Below the pieces are notes generated by a model. That model was given only the letters and a program-made list of their open reading frames with translations, was not told the origin of the DNA and did not search any database. This document shows, piece by piece, positions 1 to 11,717 of a DNA stretch of 64,000 nucleotides. Source of the stretch: Owenia fusiformis (lineage: Eukaryota > Annelida > Polychaeta > Sabellida > Oweniidae); NCBI GenBank assembly GCA_903813345.2, contig CAIIXF020000002.1:14404150-14468149 (forward strand), read 5' to 3'. The position numbers were made by a program, and so were the translations under genes. The first letter of the stretch is position 1. Every line of letters begins with the position of its first letter.

Positions 1-110
1 TGAACAAAATTATTTATCTCGGTACAGTCTTTTCCAGGAAACAAAGAGATTTGTATTTGTATAGTCATTTCCATGAACAAAGATATTTGTATGTGTACAG
101 TAATTTTAAC
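1..110. repeat. 36-bp minisatellite, left remnant
   Basis: Two to three diverged copies of the same 36-bp unit (core acaaagagatttgtat) that forms the large array at 1447-2380. The array is interrupted from 111 to 1445 by an unrelated sequence, so this is its left edge. Confidence 0.8.
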
Positions 111-1445
111 TAGACTTTGGAAATTGAACGAAGTTCAATTTCAGACTCCAGATTTAGACCTTTTTTAGCCGAGTCATCCAGAATAAGCCGAGTCATCCAG
201 AAAAAGATGGATGGATAAAATAGGAAGGTAGGATAGGATAGAATAGGAAGGAACGATAGGATAGAATAAGAAAGAAGGATAGGATAGAACAGAATAGTTA
301 GAAAGGATATGATAAGAGAGGATAGGAAGGATAGGAAGGAAAAGATACAAAGGAAGGATAGATAGGAAGGATAGGATAGGATAGGATAAGATCAGATAGG
401 AAGGATGGATGGATGAATTTTTCAATATTTCCTTCTCTACTCTTGATTTTCTATCAGGATACCATCAGATCGATTTTCAGAAATTTCAAAACGCCATAAC
501 TTCCGAACCAGAAGTCGGATCGAAATTTGATTTAAAGATTCGGATTCCTGACAAAATTCTACTCCTAATTCATAACTCATACGTTAAATTTGGCGAATTT
601 TAATTTTGACCTACTTTCCGGACACCATATCTCAAAAGTGGGTCAAAATACTCTCTGACGGCAAAAGGCTAACACTATTAGCACACTCTTGGCTACATGT
701 ATACACAATTTCAAAGAATATAATTAAAGTGTAGTGTCAGAATCGCAAAAATAAGGAAAACCTTTGGATTTGACCTAGATTTTGACCTAGGTATTTTGGT
801 GTCAAAATTTTGAAGCTAGATGGCTTTTGAGGTCCCCTTCTTTTAAAAGCTTTCATTAAATTAAGCTGAACTCAGTCTATATTTCGTATTTCTCACTTCA
901 AAAAATCTTTTTTCCCATTGACTTAACATGGGCACCAAATTTAGCGATTTTTGAGCTTTCAAAACGCCATAACTTCCGAACCGGAAGTCTGACCTAAATT
1001 TGGTTTGCAGATTCGGATTCCTGAGATCATTCTGCACTTATTTGATAACTCGCATGTTGAATTTGGAGAACTTTTTGTTCTGATCTACTTTCCGGACGCC
1101 ATATCTCAAAATCGGTAACAGTAATCAAAAATCTGATGGCACACTTATGAAAGGGCTGTCTCTAAGCTACATGATGAAAAAAAGACAAAGTTGTTTCGAT
1201 AAATAACGACGAAGATAATAGACGGAAGGTTGAAAATGTAAGATTTGACCTAGTTCTTGACCTTTGACCTAGATAAAAAATTGACCCAATTTCCGAGAAA
1301 CTAGATACTGGACCTAAATTGACCATACACAGGTCTTGACTCAATGTCTTCTGACTACTGAGAAAACGTGTAGAGAATAATAATAAAGAAGAAGAAGAAG
1401 AATACTGACAAAAGCTATAGACTCCAGATTTACATCTGGAGTCTA
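111..1445. mobile_element. 1.3-kb insertion splitting the minisatellite, ends TAGACT/AGTCTA
   Basis: The sequence between the two halves of the 36-bp array begins TAGACTTTGG and ends in a perfect 12-bp hairpin (arms 1418-1429 and 1434-1445, core AGACTCCAGAT). Near the left end is a 9-bp hairpin (121-129 with 133-141). It holds two diverged copies of a roughly 165-bp segment (about 480-650 and 953-1115, both with cgccataacttccgaacc) and a purine-rich simple repeat. No credible protein is encoded. The class is unknown; a non-autonomous DNA element is the simplest reading. I could not settle a target-site duplication. Confidence 0.55.
186..418. repeat. degenerate GGATA/GGAAG simple repeat
   Basis: About 230 bp made of ggata, gaata and ggaag pentamers with drift. 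The open reading frame through it on the minus strand follows from the absence of stops in the simple repeat and is not a gene. Confidence 0.9.
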
Positions 1446-1446
1446 A

Positions 1447-2380
1447 TAAACAAAGAGATTTGTATGGGTACAGTCATTTCAACGACTAAAGAGATTTGAA
1501 TTGTTACAGTCATTTCCATGAAACAGAGAGGTTTATATCGGTACAGTCATTTCCCTAAACATCAAGATTTGTATGGATACAGTCATTTCCATGAACAAAG
1601 AGATTTGTATTGGTACAGTCATTTCCATAAACAAAGAGATTTGTATCGGTACAGGCATTTCCATAAACAAAGAGATTTGTATCAGTACAGTCACAAACAA
1701 AGAGATATGTATGACTACAGTCATTTCCATGAACAAAGAGATTTGTATTGGAACAATCATTTCCATGAACAAAGAGATTTGTATCGATACAGTCATTTAC
1801 ATGAACAAAGAGATTTGTATCGTTACAGTCATTTACATGAACAAAGAGATTTGTATCGTTACAGTCATTTACATGAACAAAGAGATTTGTATCGTTACAG
1901 TCATTTACATGAACAAAGAGATTTGTATTGGAACAGTCATTTCCATGAACAAAGAGATTTGTATTGGTACAGTCATTTCCATGAACAAAGATATTTGTAT
2001 TGGAACAGTCATTTCCATGAACAAAGAGATTTGTATTGGAACAGTCATTTCCATGAACAAAGAGATTTGTATTGGAACAGTCATTTCCATGAACAAAGAG
2101 ATTTGTATTGGAACAGTCATTTTCATGAACAAAGAGATTTGTATTGGAACAGTCATTTCCATGAACAAAGAGATTTGTATTGGAACAGTCATTTCCATGA
2201 ACAAAGAGATTTGTATTGGAACAGTCATTTCCATGAACAAAGAGATTTGTATTGGAACAGTCATTTCCATGAACAAAGAGATTTGTATTGGAACAGTCAT
2301 TTCCATGAACAAAGAGATTTGTATTGGAACAGTCATTTCCATGAACAAAGAGATTTGTATTGGAACAGTCATTTCCATGA
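1447..2380. repeat. 36-bp minisatellite array, about 26 copies
   Basis: Unit of 36 bp (core acaaagagatttgtattgg followed by aacagtcatttccatga). The first copies are diverged, four nearly identical variants (core tatcgttacagtcattta) lie at about 1795-1927, and the last dozen are almost uniform, so homogenisation is local. One unit near 1690 lacks 6 bp. Because the unit and the deletion are multiples of three, several frames on both strands stay open for 270-300 codons. There is no signal peptide, splice site or codon bias to favour a real protein. Confidence 0.92.
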
Positions 2381-4229
2381 GATGTGCATGAAAGGGAAGC
2401 TATGCCACAGATATAACAAGACAATCCAGTGAAAATTTCATTGCATGAGAAAATACAAAGACTGAATAATTTGTGGAGAAACTCACAGATCCGAGAATTA
2501 CATGTCTACGTAACGCGTTCTAATTATGCATAATTCTGAATTTCCTAAAGTGCTGCATAATTCATCAGTGCATACCTTTTGCATAATTTACATTTTTCTC
2601 AAAGAATATCTCACCTGATATTTTACTGCTTCATCATTTTCATAGTTTATTAGGTAAATAACATCTAAACTTAACAAAAACTCTATGGTGCTTATGACCA
2701 CAAAATTTAAGAAGGCTTTCATTTATTTGAAATATGGATTTTCAGGAGTTTTTGCAATGTTGCGGTTGCATGATTTGCTGCATAGTTTGCATTTTCCCCC
2801 CATAATTTAGAGTTTTGAGCTGCATAATTTCAATTTCTTTGCCTGCATAATTCTGGGATCTTCTGTTTATAAAACATCACAGAGAAAAACAATATATGCA
2901 GCTACACGCTTGATTTGTTGTTGGTTAAAGGATTTAAGCCCAGGACTGAATTGCAGGATGATTTAACAATGAATATATTGAGCTTCAATTCTTTTCACAC
3001 ATTGCAGTTTAATGTTCAGTATTGCTTAAAATAATGAATTTGTTTGCAAGGAAACTATTTTGTAACTGTTTTTAAGGGTCCAATAGTAAAAATAGATCAA
3101 CACTAACCAACTGACATTTGTCCTACATAAGCCTAGCTATTATACATATTCTAGTATTTATAGCAAAATTGAAATTATGAAATTAAAAAAGGCAATCAAT
3201 CTCACTGATTCTAAAAATATCCATGCTTGGTTGAAATTCAAGAATGCAGATTATCTGAAATACTGTGTTCCGATTGGCTGATTGATGTCACAGATTAATT
3301 TCAAATCAATAGTGACATTAAGATTATTTGTTTAGGTGCTGATAGGGGCAATGTGTGACTGATGTCATGGGTGATACGATGAACATCATTACACTTTGAA
3401 ATCAAATCACAATCGCATCATATGATACCCTGCATGCAGAGTCTAATTATAAACTACATTCTTGCCTAGTATAGACTGTATTACAGCTTAGCAGCTCCGC
3501 CCCCATGACCTATGGCGGTGACAGCCCAGGACCTAGATCAATACAACCGATTGCGCTAATTTTTCAAAACCAATCAGCGAGTTGAAAGGAACACATGTTA
3601 AATGCATACTCATTAACTATGCAATAACGTCAGAGGAAATGACCATATAGAAAGTCATCCGTATTTCTAGGACAACTCTGAATGGCTCGGTGAGTTCAGA
3701 GATTTATTGTAACTTGAAAGAGTGCAGACGAAGCTCTCTTCTAGAAGCCAAGTCAAACGAATGCAAAGGGTAATCATATGATGCTTTGATGACGGACAGC
3801 CATTGTTGAATTTTCCAGGGCCCTAATCAGAAAAATACAATAATGCCTTTCATTTGAACAATACTTCAGCATGATCGCACAATTAACAAAAAACTTCGTT
3901 CATTGGGATAATCAAGTGAACAACACATGAACACTTCTCAAGTTTCATTACAGGGAGAGGGGGAGGGGATTAAACCATAGCTTCATTTTTCCATGACTGT
4001 TGACAATGGAAATCAGTCCTTACAGAAAAATTGTCACCACCTAGATTCAAGCACAAAAGTGTACCAGTTACAGAAGCTGAGTCTCAAAAATGGTGGCTGA
4101 AATAGTTTATCACTGCTATTTGTTCTTGACTTTACAAATAATGTTTGAATATCAACTCCACAGATAAACAATGCAATATGCGCAGCATCAAATGAATGTG
4201 ACTTAAAATTAATATACATGTATGTATAT
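2381..4229. other. no gene seen; AT-rich non-coding
   Basis: I see no supported exon here. Short repeated words such as 'cataatt' recur at about 2525-2850. The only longer open frames are chance ones. Confidence 0.6.
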
Positions 4230-5689
4230 TATATATACTCAGTCCGATACTTAACACTTTTTGGCAAAGTTACAGTGATTAAATCACTGGCAATTCCAAA
4301 ATTAATTTATGCAGCATCAGTATTATCTGTGCCACATGAGATTAAAAAAAAGTAAACAATCTTGTATTTAAATTTCTATGGGATGGAAAAAAGGACAAAA
4401 TAAGAAGATCTATAATCATAAATAATATTAATAAGGGCGGAATAAATATGATTGACTTAGAGTCTCAAATACATGCACTTAAAGCAGCATGGATCCCCCG
4501 TTTGCATAATCAAAACATGTACAATAAAATCCCCTACTTCTATTTCAATAAATTTCTTCCAAATATAGATGTATTATTCAAGATAGATGACACTAGATTC
4601 AAAGAATTTGAAAATGTTCCACTTTTTTATCAACAAGTGCTGGAAGCACATTGTTTATGTAAATGCATCAAAAATATAAGAGATATGAAGCAACATGAAC
4701 TCTTGCAAGAGGTTATATGGGGAAACAAATTGTTCACCGTCAAAAATAAACCAATTTTCTTTGAATCATGGATCAAAAGTGGAATTATATACATAAAAGA
4801 CTTGATAATTCAGAATAGGTTCCTTGATGTTAATATGTTATATCAAAAACTTGTAAATAAACAAAATTGGATATCTGAATATTACAGAGTTTTATCAGCC
4901 ACGTGCACACTGAAAGAAAGATTCAATTTAGAATCTGTCAAGTATACAAATATTCATAATACTTTTAAATTTAATATAAATAATGTAATTATCACTGTGA
5001 ATAATCAGAAATCCAAATTCTTTTATGAAATATTAAAAAACAAATGATCGGAAAAATGGTTTATGAAAAGGAAATGGGAACAAGAGTTTTGCTATGAAGC
5101 CAATGATGAAATAAATTGGCAAAACTTTTTCTCTACAAAAATAAGTTGTAAAGAAAAGAAAATAGGTAATTTCAACTTTAAAATAATCAACAATATTCTT
5201 CCTAGCCTTAGTGATTTATATATATTTGGTAAAAGTGAAACCTACAAATGTAGTTTATGTAATGAATTATGTACCTTGAAACATTTGTTATTTTCATGCT
5301 CATATTCTCAAAACATTTGGAAACATATTTATAATATCTCAGGGTTAAGAGTAACTTACAGAAAATTGATAATTGGTTACGATGGAAATGACAATCATAC
5401 TGAATTTTTAAACTATTTTATAAGTATTGTGTCATTTGTTATATATAAAACATATATTCAAGAACTGAATAATGGTATTAAGCGTAATTTTGAAGGCACT
5501 ATTAAAACTTTAAATTTTGAAATCTATACTCGTAAAAATGTATTTTTTAAAAACAAATGGAAAATGATTAAAACATAACTCATTATACATTATTGTAATT
5601 AATTGTATCATTGTATTTCTGTATCGTAAAAACCTAAATTGGAATAAACTATATTTGAAAAAGAAAAAATATATATATATACTCAGTCC
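4230..5689 (+). mobile_element. 5'-truncated LINE (Tx1/L1-like) with 16-bp target duplications
   Basis: The insertion body (4246-5673) is bounded by the same 16 bases, TATATATACTCAGTCC, at 4230-4245 and 5674-5689, the target-site duplication of a retrotransposed copy. Inside is the C-terminal part of a LINE ORF2: residues PIFFESWIKSGIIYIKDL, then near 5247-5320 a zinc-knuckle-like CSLC...HLLFSC followed by W, as in zf-RVT tails. The 3' end has AATAAA at 5643-5648 and an A/AT-rich tail. The copy is dead: a frameshift in an A-run near 4350 and an in-frame TGA at 5045-5047. The reverse transcriptase core and ORF1 are absent through 5' truncation. Confidence 0.88.
4448..5578 (+). pseudogene. LINE ORF2 C-terminal remnant
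   Basis: Two collinear frames (4448-5047 and 5063-5578) in the same phase, separated only by one TGA, encode the region after the reverse transcriptase of a Tx1/L1-type LINE and its terminal zinc-knuckle (C-x2-C, then H and C about 15-20 residues on, then IW). The frame can be followed upstream to about 4250 after one frameshift (residues LFGKVTVIKSLAIPKLIYA). No start or catalytic domain remains, so no activity is expected. Family assignment rests on residue pattern only. Confidence 0.85.
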
Positions 5690-6296
5690 TATTTTGAATA
5701 TATATTTACTAGTATTTCAATTCAACTTACAATTATTGGTACATGTTTATTTTTTCATCATAAAATATTCAGTATATTTTTTAAAAGACCAAAGATCATC
5801 AGATCAAATTTTCAATCATCTTGCAAACAAGGGGAAAAACAAACACACAATCTAAGAGTTGGTAAACATTCTTTAAATCATTGAAGTTCATGAAAATTTT
5901 CAAAAGAAAATCAAAACTGTCTCTTTCAAGTATTCATCATCGGCTATATTTTGGTGTTTGTTAATATCTATATCTTAATTAATGATACCATATATGGTCA
6001 CACTTTTCTATGTGGAAAGCCAGGAAAATGTACTTACTTTTAACTTTATGAAAGAAAGTTTCTAAAACGAATTGTTTATGCTAACCAATAGAGAAGCAGG
6101 CATTTAAAATGATGCAACAATGAATTGCCCATTCTGATGACATTTTCAATATGATGTCAAGAAGAATGACAGAGATTTCCCGTCTAATCGCCTGATTGTT
6201 TTGACAAAAAATGAGGAGATTCAATTTAAGTATTACCTTTCAAATACCAGTACCTGGTAAGATACATGTGCAGTTATTGTGTGTTCCATGTATATA
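5690..6296. other. no gene seen; downstream of zinc-finger exon 3b
   Basis: AT-rich sequence lying 3' of the minus-strand zinc-finger stop codon; the 3' untranslated region of that exon should lie here. No confident poly(A) site was picked. Confidence 0.5.
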
Positions 6297-6673
6297 CTAC
6301 TTATTTATCCTGTTGTGGACACTTTTCATATGTTGTCTCATATTGCTAATTACAGAAAATCTTTTGAGGCAGAGTTCACATTGGAAAGGTTTCTCTCCTG
6401 TATGGATTCGCATATGTACATGTAAGTTTGATTTCCTCTTGAACAATTTACCACAAAAGCTACATTTGTTGGTTTCAGGAAGAATAGACCTCACATTGTT
6501 GACAAGGTGACTGTTTTGATTTCCAATAGTGTCTCTATGGAAACTGTCACTGTGGATACTGTTGCTATATAAATTATCTCTTTGGATGATTCTGTCACTC
6601 TGGGTACTATCGTTATGATATTTACTGCTGAAGTAGCCATAATAAAGTTGTTCATCAGTTACTCCAAAGGCCT
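6297..6673 (-). CDS. locus A terminal exon 3b: two C2H2 zinc fingers
   Basis: Read on the minus strand, a polypyrimidine/AG acceptor (ttgtaatttcag) precedes base 6673, and 377 nt run open to TAG at 6299-6297. The exon begins with two bases of a split codon (phase 1), matching the phase-1 donors of exons 1 and 2 at 21.2-22.2 kb. About 70 residues of polar linker rich in S, D, H and N precede two classical fingers: CSFC-x12-H-x3-H, a TGEKP linker, then CELC-x12-H-x4-H. It ends five residues later. Finger 2 (QCELCLKRF) closely matches that of exon 3a, so the two exons are paralogous alternatives. Expected role: sequence-specific DNA binding in the nucleus. The exact target is unknown. Confidence 0.82.
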
Positions 6674-6974
6674 CTGAAATTACAACAAAAATGTCTAAAA
6701 TGTCTATCTTATCATATCTTATTTTATAGTGCTAAGTTATATATTTTATAATCGTAAGTAACTAGTTTGTTTATACATTTTTTAAGAGTCCTGCATCTGG
6801 GGTTAAAATTTTCCGGTTTTGCGCAAAAACATTCTTATGTGCCGTTCTTATATAACCTACTGTTCCCGTGCAGTCCTCGTGGATTATACTGTCTTACATG
6901 TTCTAATCATGTCAATATGCTCTCATTTCTTTTGACTTTTTCCTCATGTATAACACCATGTGCAGTTCTCATGT

Positions 6975-7567
6975 ACCACACAATTCTTATATAATGCTCC
7001 TTTCATGTACCACACTATTCTTATATAATGCTCCTTTCATGTACCACACTATTCTTATATAATGCTCTCATCTCATGTACCATGCTAGTCTTGAATTCTC
7101 TTCTCATGTACCATGCTAGTCTTGAATGCTTTTCTCATGTACCACACTTTTCTTGAATGCTCTTCTCATGTACCATGCTAGTCTTGAATGCTTTTCTCAT
7201 GTACCACACTATTCTTGAATGCTCTTCTCATGTACCATGCTAGTCTTGAATGCTTTTCTCATGTACCACACTATTCTTGAATGCTCTTCTCATGTTCCAT
7301 GCTAGTCTTGAATGCTTTTCTCATGTACCACACTATTCTTGAATGCTCTTCTCATGTACCACACTATTCTTGAATGCTCTTCTCATGTACCACACTATTC
7401 TTGAATGCTATTCTCATGTACCACATTATTCTTGAATGCTTTTCTCATGTACCACATTATTCTTGAATGCTCTTCTCATGTACCACACTATTCTTGAATG
7501 CTCTTCTCATGTACCACACTATTCTTGAATGCTCTTCTCATGTACCACACTATTCTTGAATGCTCTT
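6975..7567. repeat. 31-bp minisatellite, left block
   Basis: Tandem units of about 31 bp (plus-strand core catgtaccacactattcttg followed by aatgctcttct), with alternating variants 'accatgctagtc' and 'accacactattc'. Less regular copies extend a little to the left. The same array continues at 8547 after a LINE insertion. Confidence 0.9.
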
Positions 7568-8546
7568 GGGACTATCATACTAAAACAATGTTGTCAAACA
7601 ATGGTATTCCACTGATAATAATATTTCCTTACATGTAAAAACAACAATAAAACTTTTAAAGGACTGTTTCAATTCGAAAGATCCTTTCTTGAAAAACATC
7701 TGGGACGATAAAAATAATGTGCAAAATGGAAATAAGCTTCGAACTTATAGAATGTTCAAATATGGAGTTGTAACTGAATCTTATGTATCTAATAACTATA
7801 TTCCAAGACATCATAGAAGTATGCTTGCCAAACTGAGAACAGGTAGTCTCCTACTTAACATTGAGACTGGTAGATGGTCAAACATAGCATTGCAAGATCG
7901 AACTTGTAAATTATGTGATAGTAACACTATTGAAGATGAATTGCACTTTGCCATTCAATGTAAACATTACTCCAGCCTCAGATCACACTTTTACGAAACT
8001 GTTACAAACATTTTGACGCCACATATAAAAACAAATACCGACAATGATTTACTTCAATTTATTAGTCTCATGCATTCAAAATCAATTCAAAGGCAATGGG
8101 CTGCTCTCTTGCATAACATGTTTGTAAAGAGACAATTTGACCTTGAAAGGCTGACTGAAACATAATTATTTGTAATGTCCTAATGTAATGAATGTTTTAC
8201 CATATTCATTCGATTGAGTGCCTCATTACTTTTATACTATAATTTAACTCTAGTCAATTTAAAGAGGCAATATGTTACATGTTAACTCTTTCTATTTATT
8301 ATGTATATGAATTTATAATTATCAAACTTGTGCAATACTTGGGATAAATTGTTTTATTATACATTACTGATACGCATTGTCTACAGTCTGACAGTATATG
8401 CTTAATTTTCTTGCGATAATAATTCTATTTGGAAGTTAGTGACCAGTGTCTCATAAACCGACATCGGCTGGTGGTATCTTAACTATGTTCTTATATATGT
8501 ATTAATTGTATCATACCAGTGACACTTAGATAAAATATTTTAAACT
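7568..8546 (+). mobile_element. 5'-truncated LINE inserted in the minisatellite
   Basis: A 979-bp foreign block interrupts the 31-bp array, which resumes in the same register. The 9 bases AATGCTCTT occur on both sides (7559-7567 and 8547-8555), consistent with a target duplication, though they also belong to the repeat unit. The open frame 7600-8165 encodes a non-LTR reverse-transcriptase C-terminus with the zinc-knuckle CKLC...ELHFAIQCKHY. The fragment has no reverse transcriptase core. The 3' part (8166-8546) is non-coding and AT-rich. Confidence 0.8.
7689..8165 (+). pseudogene. LINE reverse transcriptase C-terminal fragment
   Basis: The frame is open upstream of this point to about 7600, so the apparent start is not a true one. 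Residues LRTGSLLLNIETGRW, then CKLC and ELHFAIQC, fit the tail of a CR1/L2/Rex-like LINE ORF2 rather than the Tx1-like copy at 4.2-5.7 kb. The catalytic FxDD region is missing. It is the only coding trace left by the insertion. Confidence 0.78.
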
Positions 8547-9755
8547 AATGCTCTTCTCATATATCACACTATTCTTGAATGCTCTTCTCATGAACCACAC
8601 TATTCTTGAATGCTCTTCTCATGTACCACATTATTCTTGAATGCTCTTTTCATGTACCACACTATTCTTGAATGCTCTTCTGATGTACCGTATGTTGTTC
8701 TTGTACTACACTTTACTAATTGATGTTCTGATATACCACACTATACTTGCACTGTCTCCTCCTAATGTCACCTCATCTATTACATTCTTATATGCTACAG
8801 TTTAATAAATTGTATAATTAATCTTTCCTCATGTTAATATGCCATTTATTTGTTTGAGCTTTCCTCATGCACCATTCTATTGTTATCTATCATTTTCATG
8901 TACCACACTTTTTCTATGAACTGTCCTCATGCACCACATTACTCTTATCCTGTTTTCATACCAAACTATTGCTATGCCCTCATATACCACACTATTTTTT
9001 AAATGTTGTTCTCATTTGTACCACACATTTTTCGCTGGTCCTCATCTAACACATTATTCATAAATGATGTTCTCAATTTGCCACACTACATCTGAGTGTA
9101 GCACACTTTTCATAAGTGATGATCTCATATATCACAATATTCATTCTTGCTCATGTGCCACACTTTTCCTAACTGGTGATCTCATGTACAATACTGTTCC
9201 CATCTGCCTAAAGGCTGTTCCTATATGCCACAATATAATGTTATCATGTACCACAATATGTATACATGCTGTTCTGTTATCCCACACTATTCTTATATGT
9301 TTATGCAATGCTGTTCTTATGTGCCAGATCATTTCTCAAGTGCCAATCCATTTCTAAATGCTGTTATCATGTACCACAATATGCTAAAGCACTGTTCCCA
9401 TGTTCCATTATATATGTCTAGATGCTGTTTTCATGTACAATAATAGATCTAAATGCTATTCTTATGTGCCACACTATTTCTCACGTGCTAAACAATTTCT
9501 AAATGCCTTTATCACACAATATGTCTAGGTACTGGTTTCATTTACCACAATACACATTTGACTAGGTGCACAGGTCTCATATACCACAATATGTCTTAAG
9601 TGCTCAGGTCTCATATACCACATAATGTCTAAGTGCTGGGACTCATGTCCCACAATATGTCAAAGTGTTGGTCTCGTGGACCACAATATCTCTAGATGCT
9701 GGTCTCATGGACCACAATATCTCTAGATACTGGTCTCAGATGCACCACAATATGT
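8547..9755. repeat. 31-bp minisatellite, right block decaying towards exon 3a
   Basis: After the LINE the array continues with clean units to about 8690, then as increasingly diverged copies (words 'ccacaatatgtct', 'tgctggtctcatg') right up to the stop codon of zinc-finger exon 3a. The last coding codons of that exon fit the repeat unit. Confidence 0.8.
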
Positions 9756-10033
9756 CTAAGTGCTGGTCTCATGTGTCACACTATTCTTATGTACTTTTTT
9801 CAGATGTGTCTTCATATTGCACTCAACAGTGAACCTCTTCAGACAGAGTCCACACTGGAAAGGTTTTTCACCAGTATGTACCCTCATGTGATTCTCAAGA
9901 TGTGCTGGTCGTTTGAATTGTTTGCTACACTTTGTACAATGATAGGGTCTGGGGTTGTTGTCTGGAATGTTAGCCAGGGACCATGAAGGTGTGGCATTGC
10001 TATGTGACCATGTGTCTCTGAAGTGATCCAGGT
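9756..10033 (-). CDS. locus A terminal exon 3a: two C2H2 zinc fingers
   Basis: On the minus strand the acceptor tttcattttcag precedes base 10033. The exon opens with two bases of a split codon (phase 1) and runs 92 codons to TAG at 9758-9756. A linker of about 35 residues leads to fingers CTKC-x12-H-x3-H, TGEKP, and CGLC-x12-H-x4-H. The core FKR...[23 protein letters not shown] is shared with exon 3b. The last residues ([10 protein letters not shown]) are translated from a unit of the minisatellite that continues downstream, so the C-terminus may have shifted through repeat growth. It is the terminal exon nearest to exons 1-2, with an 11.2-kb intron between. Predicted nuclear DNA-binding end of the locus A protein. 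Confidence 0.85.
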
Positions 10034-10165
10034 CTGAAAATGAAACAACTTGTGATCAGTCACAAAAATTCTGAAAATACTGATGAAATGTTGGATTATA
10101 CTCAAACAAATGTTGGATTATACTCAAACAAAAATAACTAGACAAACAGCAACTCCACAGAGTAG

Positions 10166-11594
10166 CAAATCCCACCGAACAAAACATGTTTTGATAAATA
10201 GCGGCCATATAGAATTTGAGCCAAATCCAATTATCAAAGATTATGTTTTTATGAAACATGGTTGCCATTTTGAAATTCATCTGTCATCTTATAGATTTCT
10301 TCTTTAGCATCTCCCAAGGCATCAGCATATAGAAATTAATCCAAATCTGTCAACTGGTACTTGAGTTATCAAGGATTACATGTTTAATGAAAAATGGTGG
10401 AGATTTCGATTTCTGCTTGAAAATTTCTTCTCAAGCAGAGCTCCTTTATCTCTAGGCATCAGTATATAAAATTTGAAGTAAATCCTTCCAATGGTATTTG
10501 AGTTACCAAATATTACCTTTTTTATGAAAATGGTAGCAATTTTGAAATTCAGCTGCCACTGGTATTGAGTTATCAATGATTACAGTTTTTTTTACAAAAA
10601 TGGTGGCCATTTTGAAAATCAGTGGCCATCTTGAAAATGTCTTCTTGAGCAGAACTTCTTTGTCTCTAGGCATCAGCATATAGAATTTGAACCAAATCCA
10701 TCAACTGGTATTTGAGTTATCAAAGGTTACATTCTTTTATGAAAAATGGCGGCCATTTTGAAATTAGCTCCCATCTTGAAAATCTCTTCTCAAGCAGAGC
10801 TCCTATGTACATAGGCATCAGCATGTAAAATTTGAACCAAATCTATTCAATGGTATTTAAGTTATCAAAGATAACGTTTTTTAACGAAAAATGGCCGCGA
10901 TTTTGAAATATGGCGGCCATCTTAAATAAGCCACACGGTGAACAGAATCGCACCCTTGAACAGAATACACTTTTCGGGATGGAAAATCCAAAATGGCCAC
11001 CTTAACATTTACCCAGAATGCCGAAAAAGTAATCATTTCTAAACTTTCATAGTTAGAAACATCCCTGCGAATTTCAAATGAATCCCTCAAACGGTTTGGC
11101 TGGAAACCTGTAGACAAGCCTTGACAGACAAGATTTTAGGACGGAAAATCCAAAATGGCCGCCTTAACATTTACCCAGAATTCCGAAAAACTAATAAGTT
11201 CTAAACTTTCATAGGTAAAAACATCCCTGAGAATTTCAAATGAATCCCTCAAACGGTTTGGCTGGAAACCTGTAGACAAGATTATTCGGGACGCCCGCCT
11301 GCCCAACCGCCCGCCAAACCGCCCGCCAAACCGCCCGCCCGCCAAACTGATTACAATATAGCACCTAAGGGTGCGATAAAAAGACTTCTTGAGCAAGGCT
11401 CTCTTGTACCCAGGCAACAGCATATAAAATTTGAACCAAATCCATCCACTAGTATTTGAGTTATCAAAGATTATATTTTTTCCGAAAAATGGTCGCCATT
11501 TTGAATTTAGGGCCATATTGAAAATTCCTTCTCGAGCAGACGGACGAACAGCTTTTCTATATCCCCCTCACAGTCAAACTTCGTTCGGTGGGAT
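10166..11594. mobile_element. repeat element with TCCCACCGAACGAAGTT-type ends
   Basis: The left end reads aatcccaccgaac and the right end ttcgttcggtgggat, an inverted pair. The inside is a tandem series of diverged roughly 135-150 bp units, each with 'catcagcatataaaatttga', 'gagttatcaaagatta' and 'atggcggccattttgaaa'. Within it lies a duplicated stretch of about 140 bp (10975-11115 and 11140-11280, 'ccctcaaacggtttggctgg') and a short ccgcccgccaaa repeat (11291-11345). The same end motif recurs at about 36000-36025 and related units at 14930-15130. Class unknown; no protein. Confidence 0.6.
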
Positions 11595-11717
11595 AAAAAG
11601 CTGTAAAAATGTTGCATTATAGTCTTGTATCAAGTCCTGGTATGGCTCCACTCTCCTTCACAAAAACACAATACTGTCTGTATAGGGAGGAAAGTAAAAA
11701 ACATAATAGGCATTATG

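Noticed and set aside
1518-2432. 304-codon open frame with HEQRDLYWNSHF repeats as a repeat-protein gene
   Set aside because: It lies wholly within the minisatellite. Other frames on both strands are equally open because the unit is 36 bp.
6975-9755. CRISPR-like array
   Set aside because: Units are directly adjacent with no unique spacers, and the context is eukaryotic.
9884-10105. 73-codon minus-strand frame starting MSIIQHF
   Set aside because: It is out of frame with the two zinc fingers encoded by the same strand, which have a clean acceptor and stop.
10930-11290. Gene from the open minus-strand frames in the duplicated 140-bp block
   Set aside because: The frames follow the repeat and appear in both copies with different breaks; no splice borders or domain.
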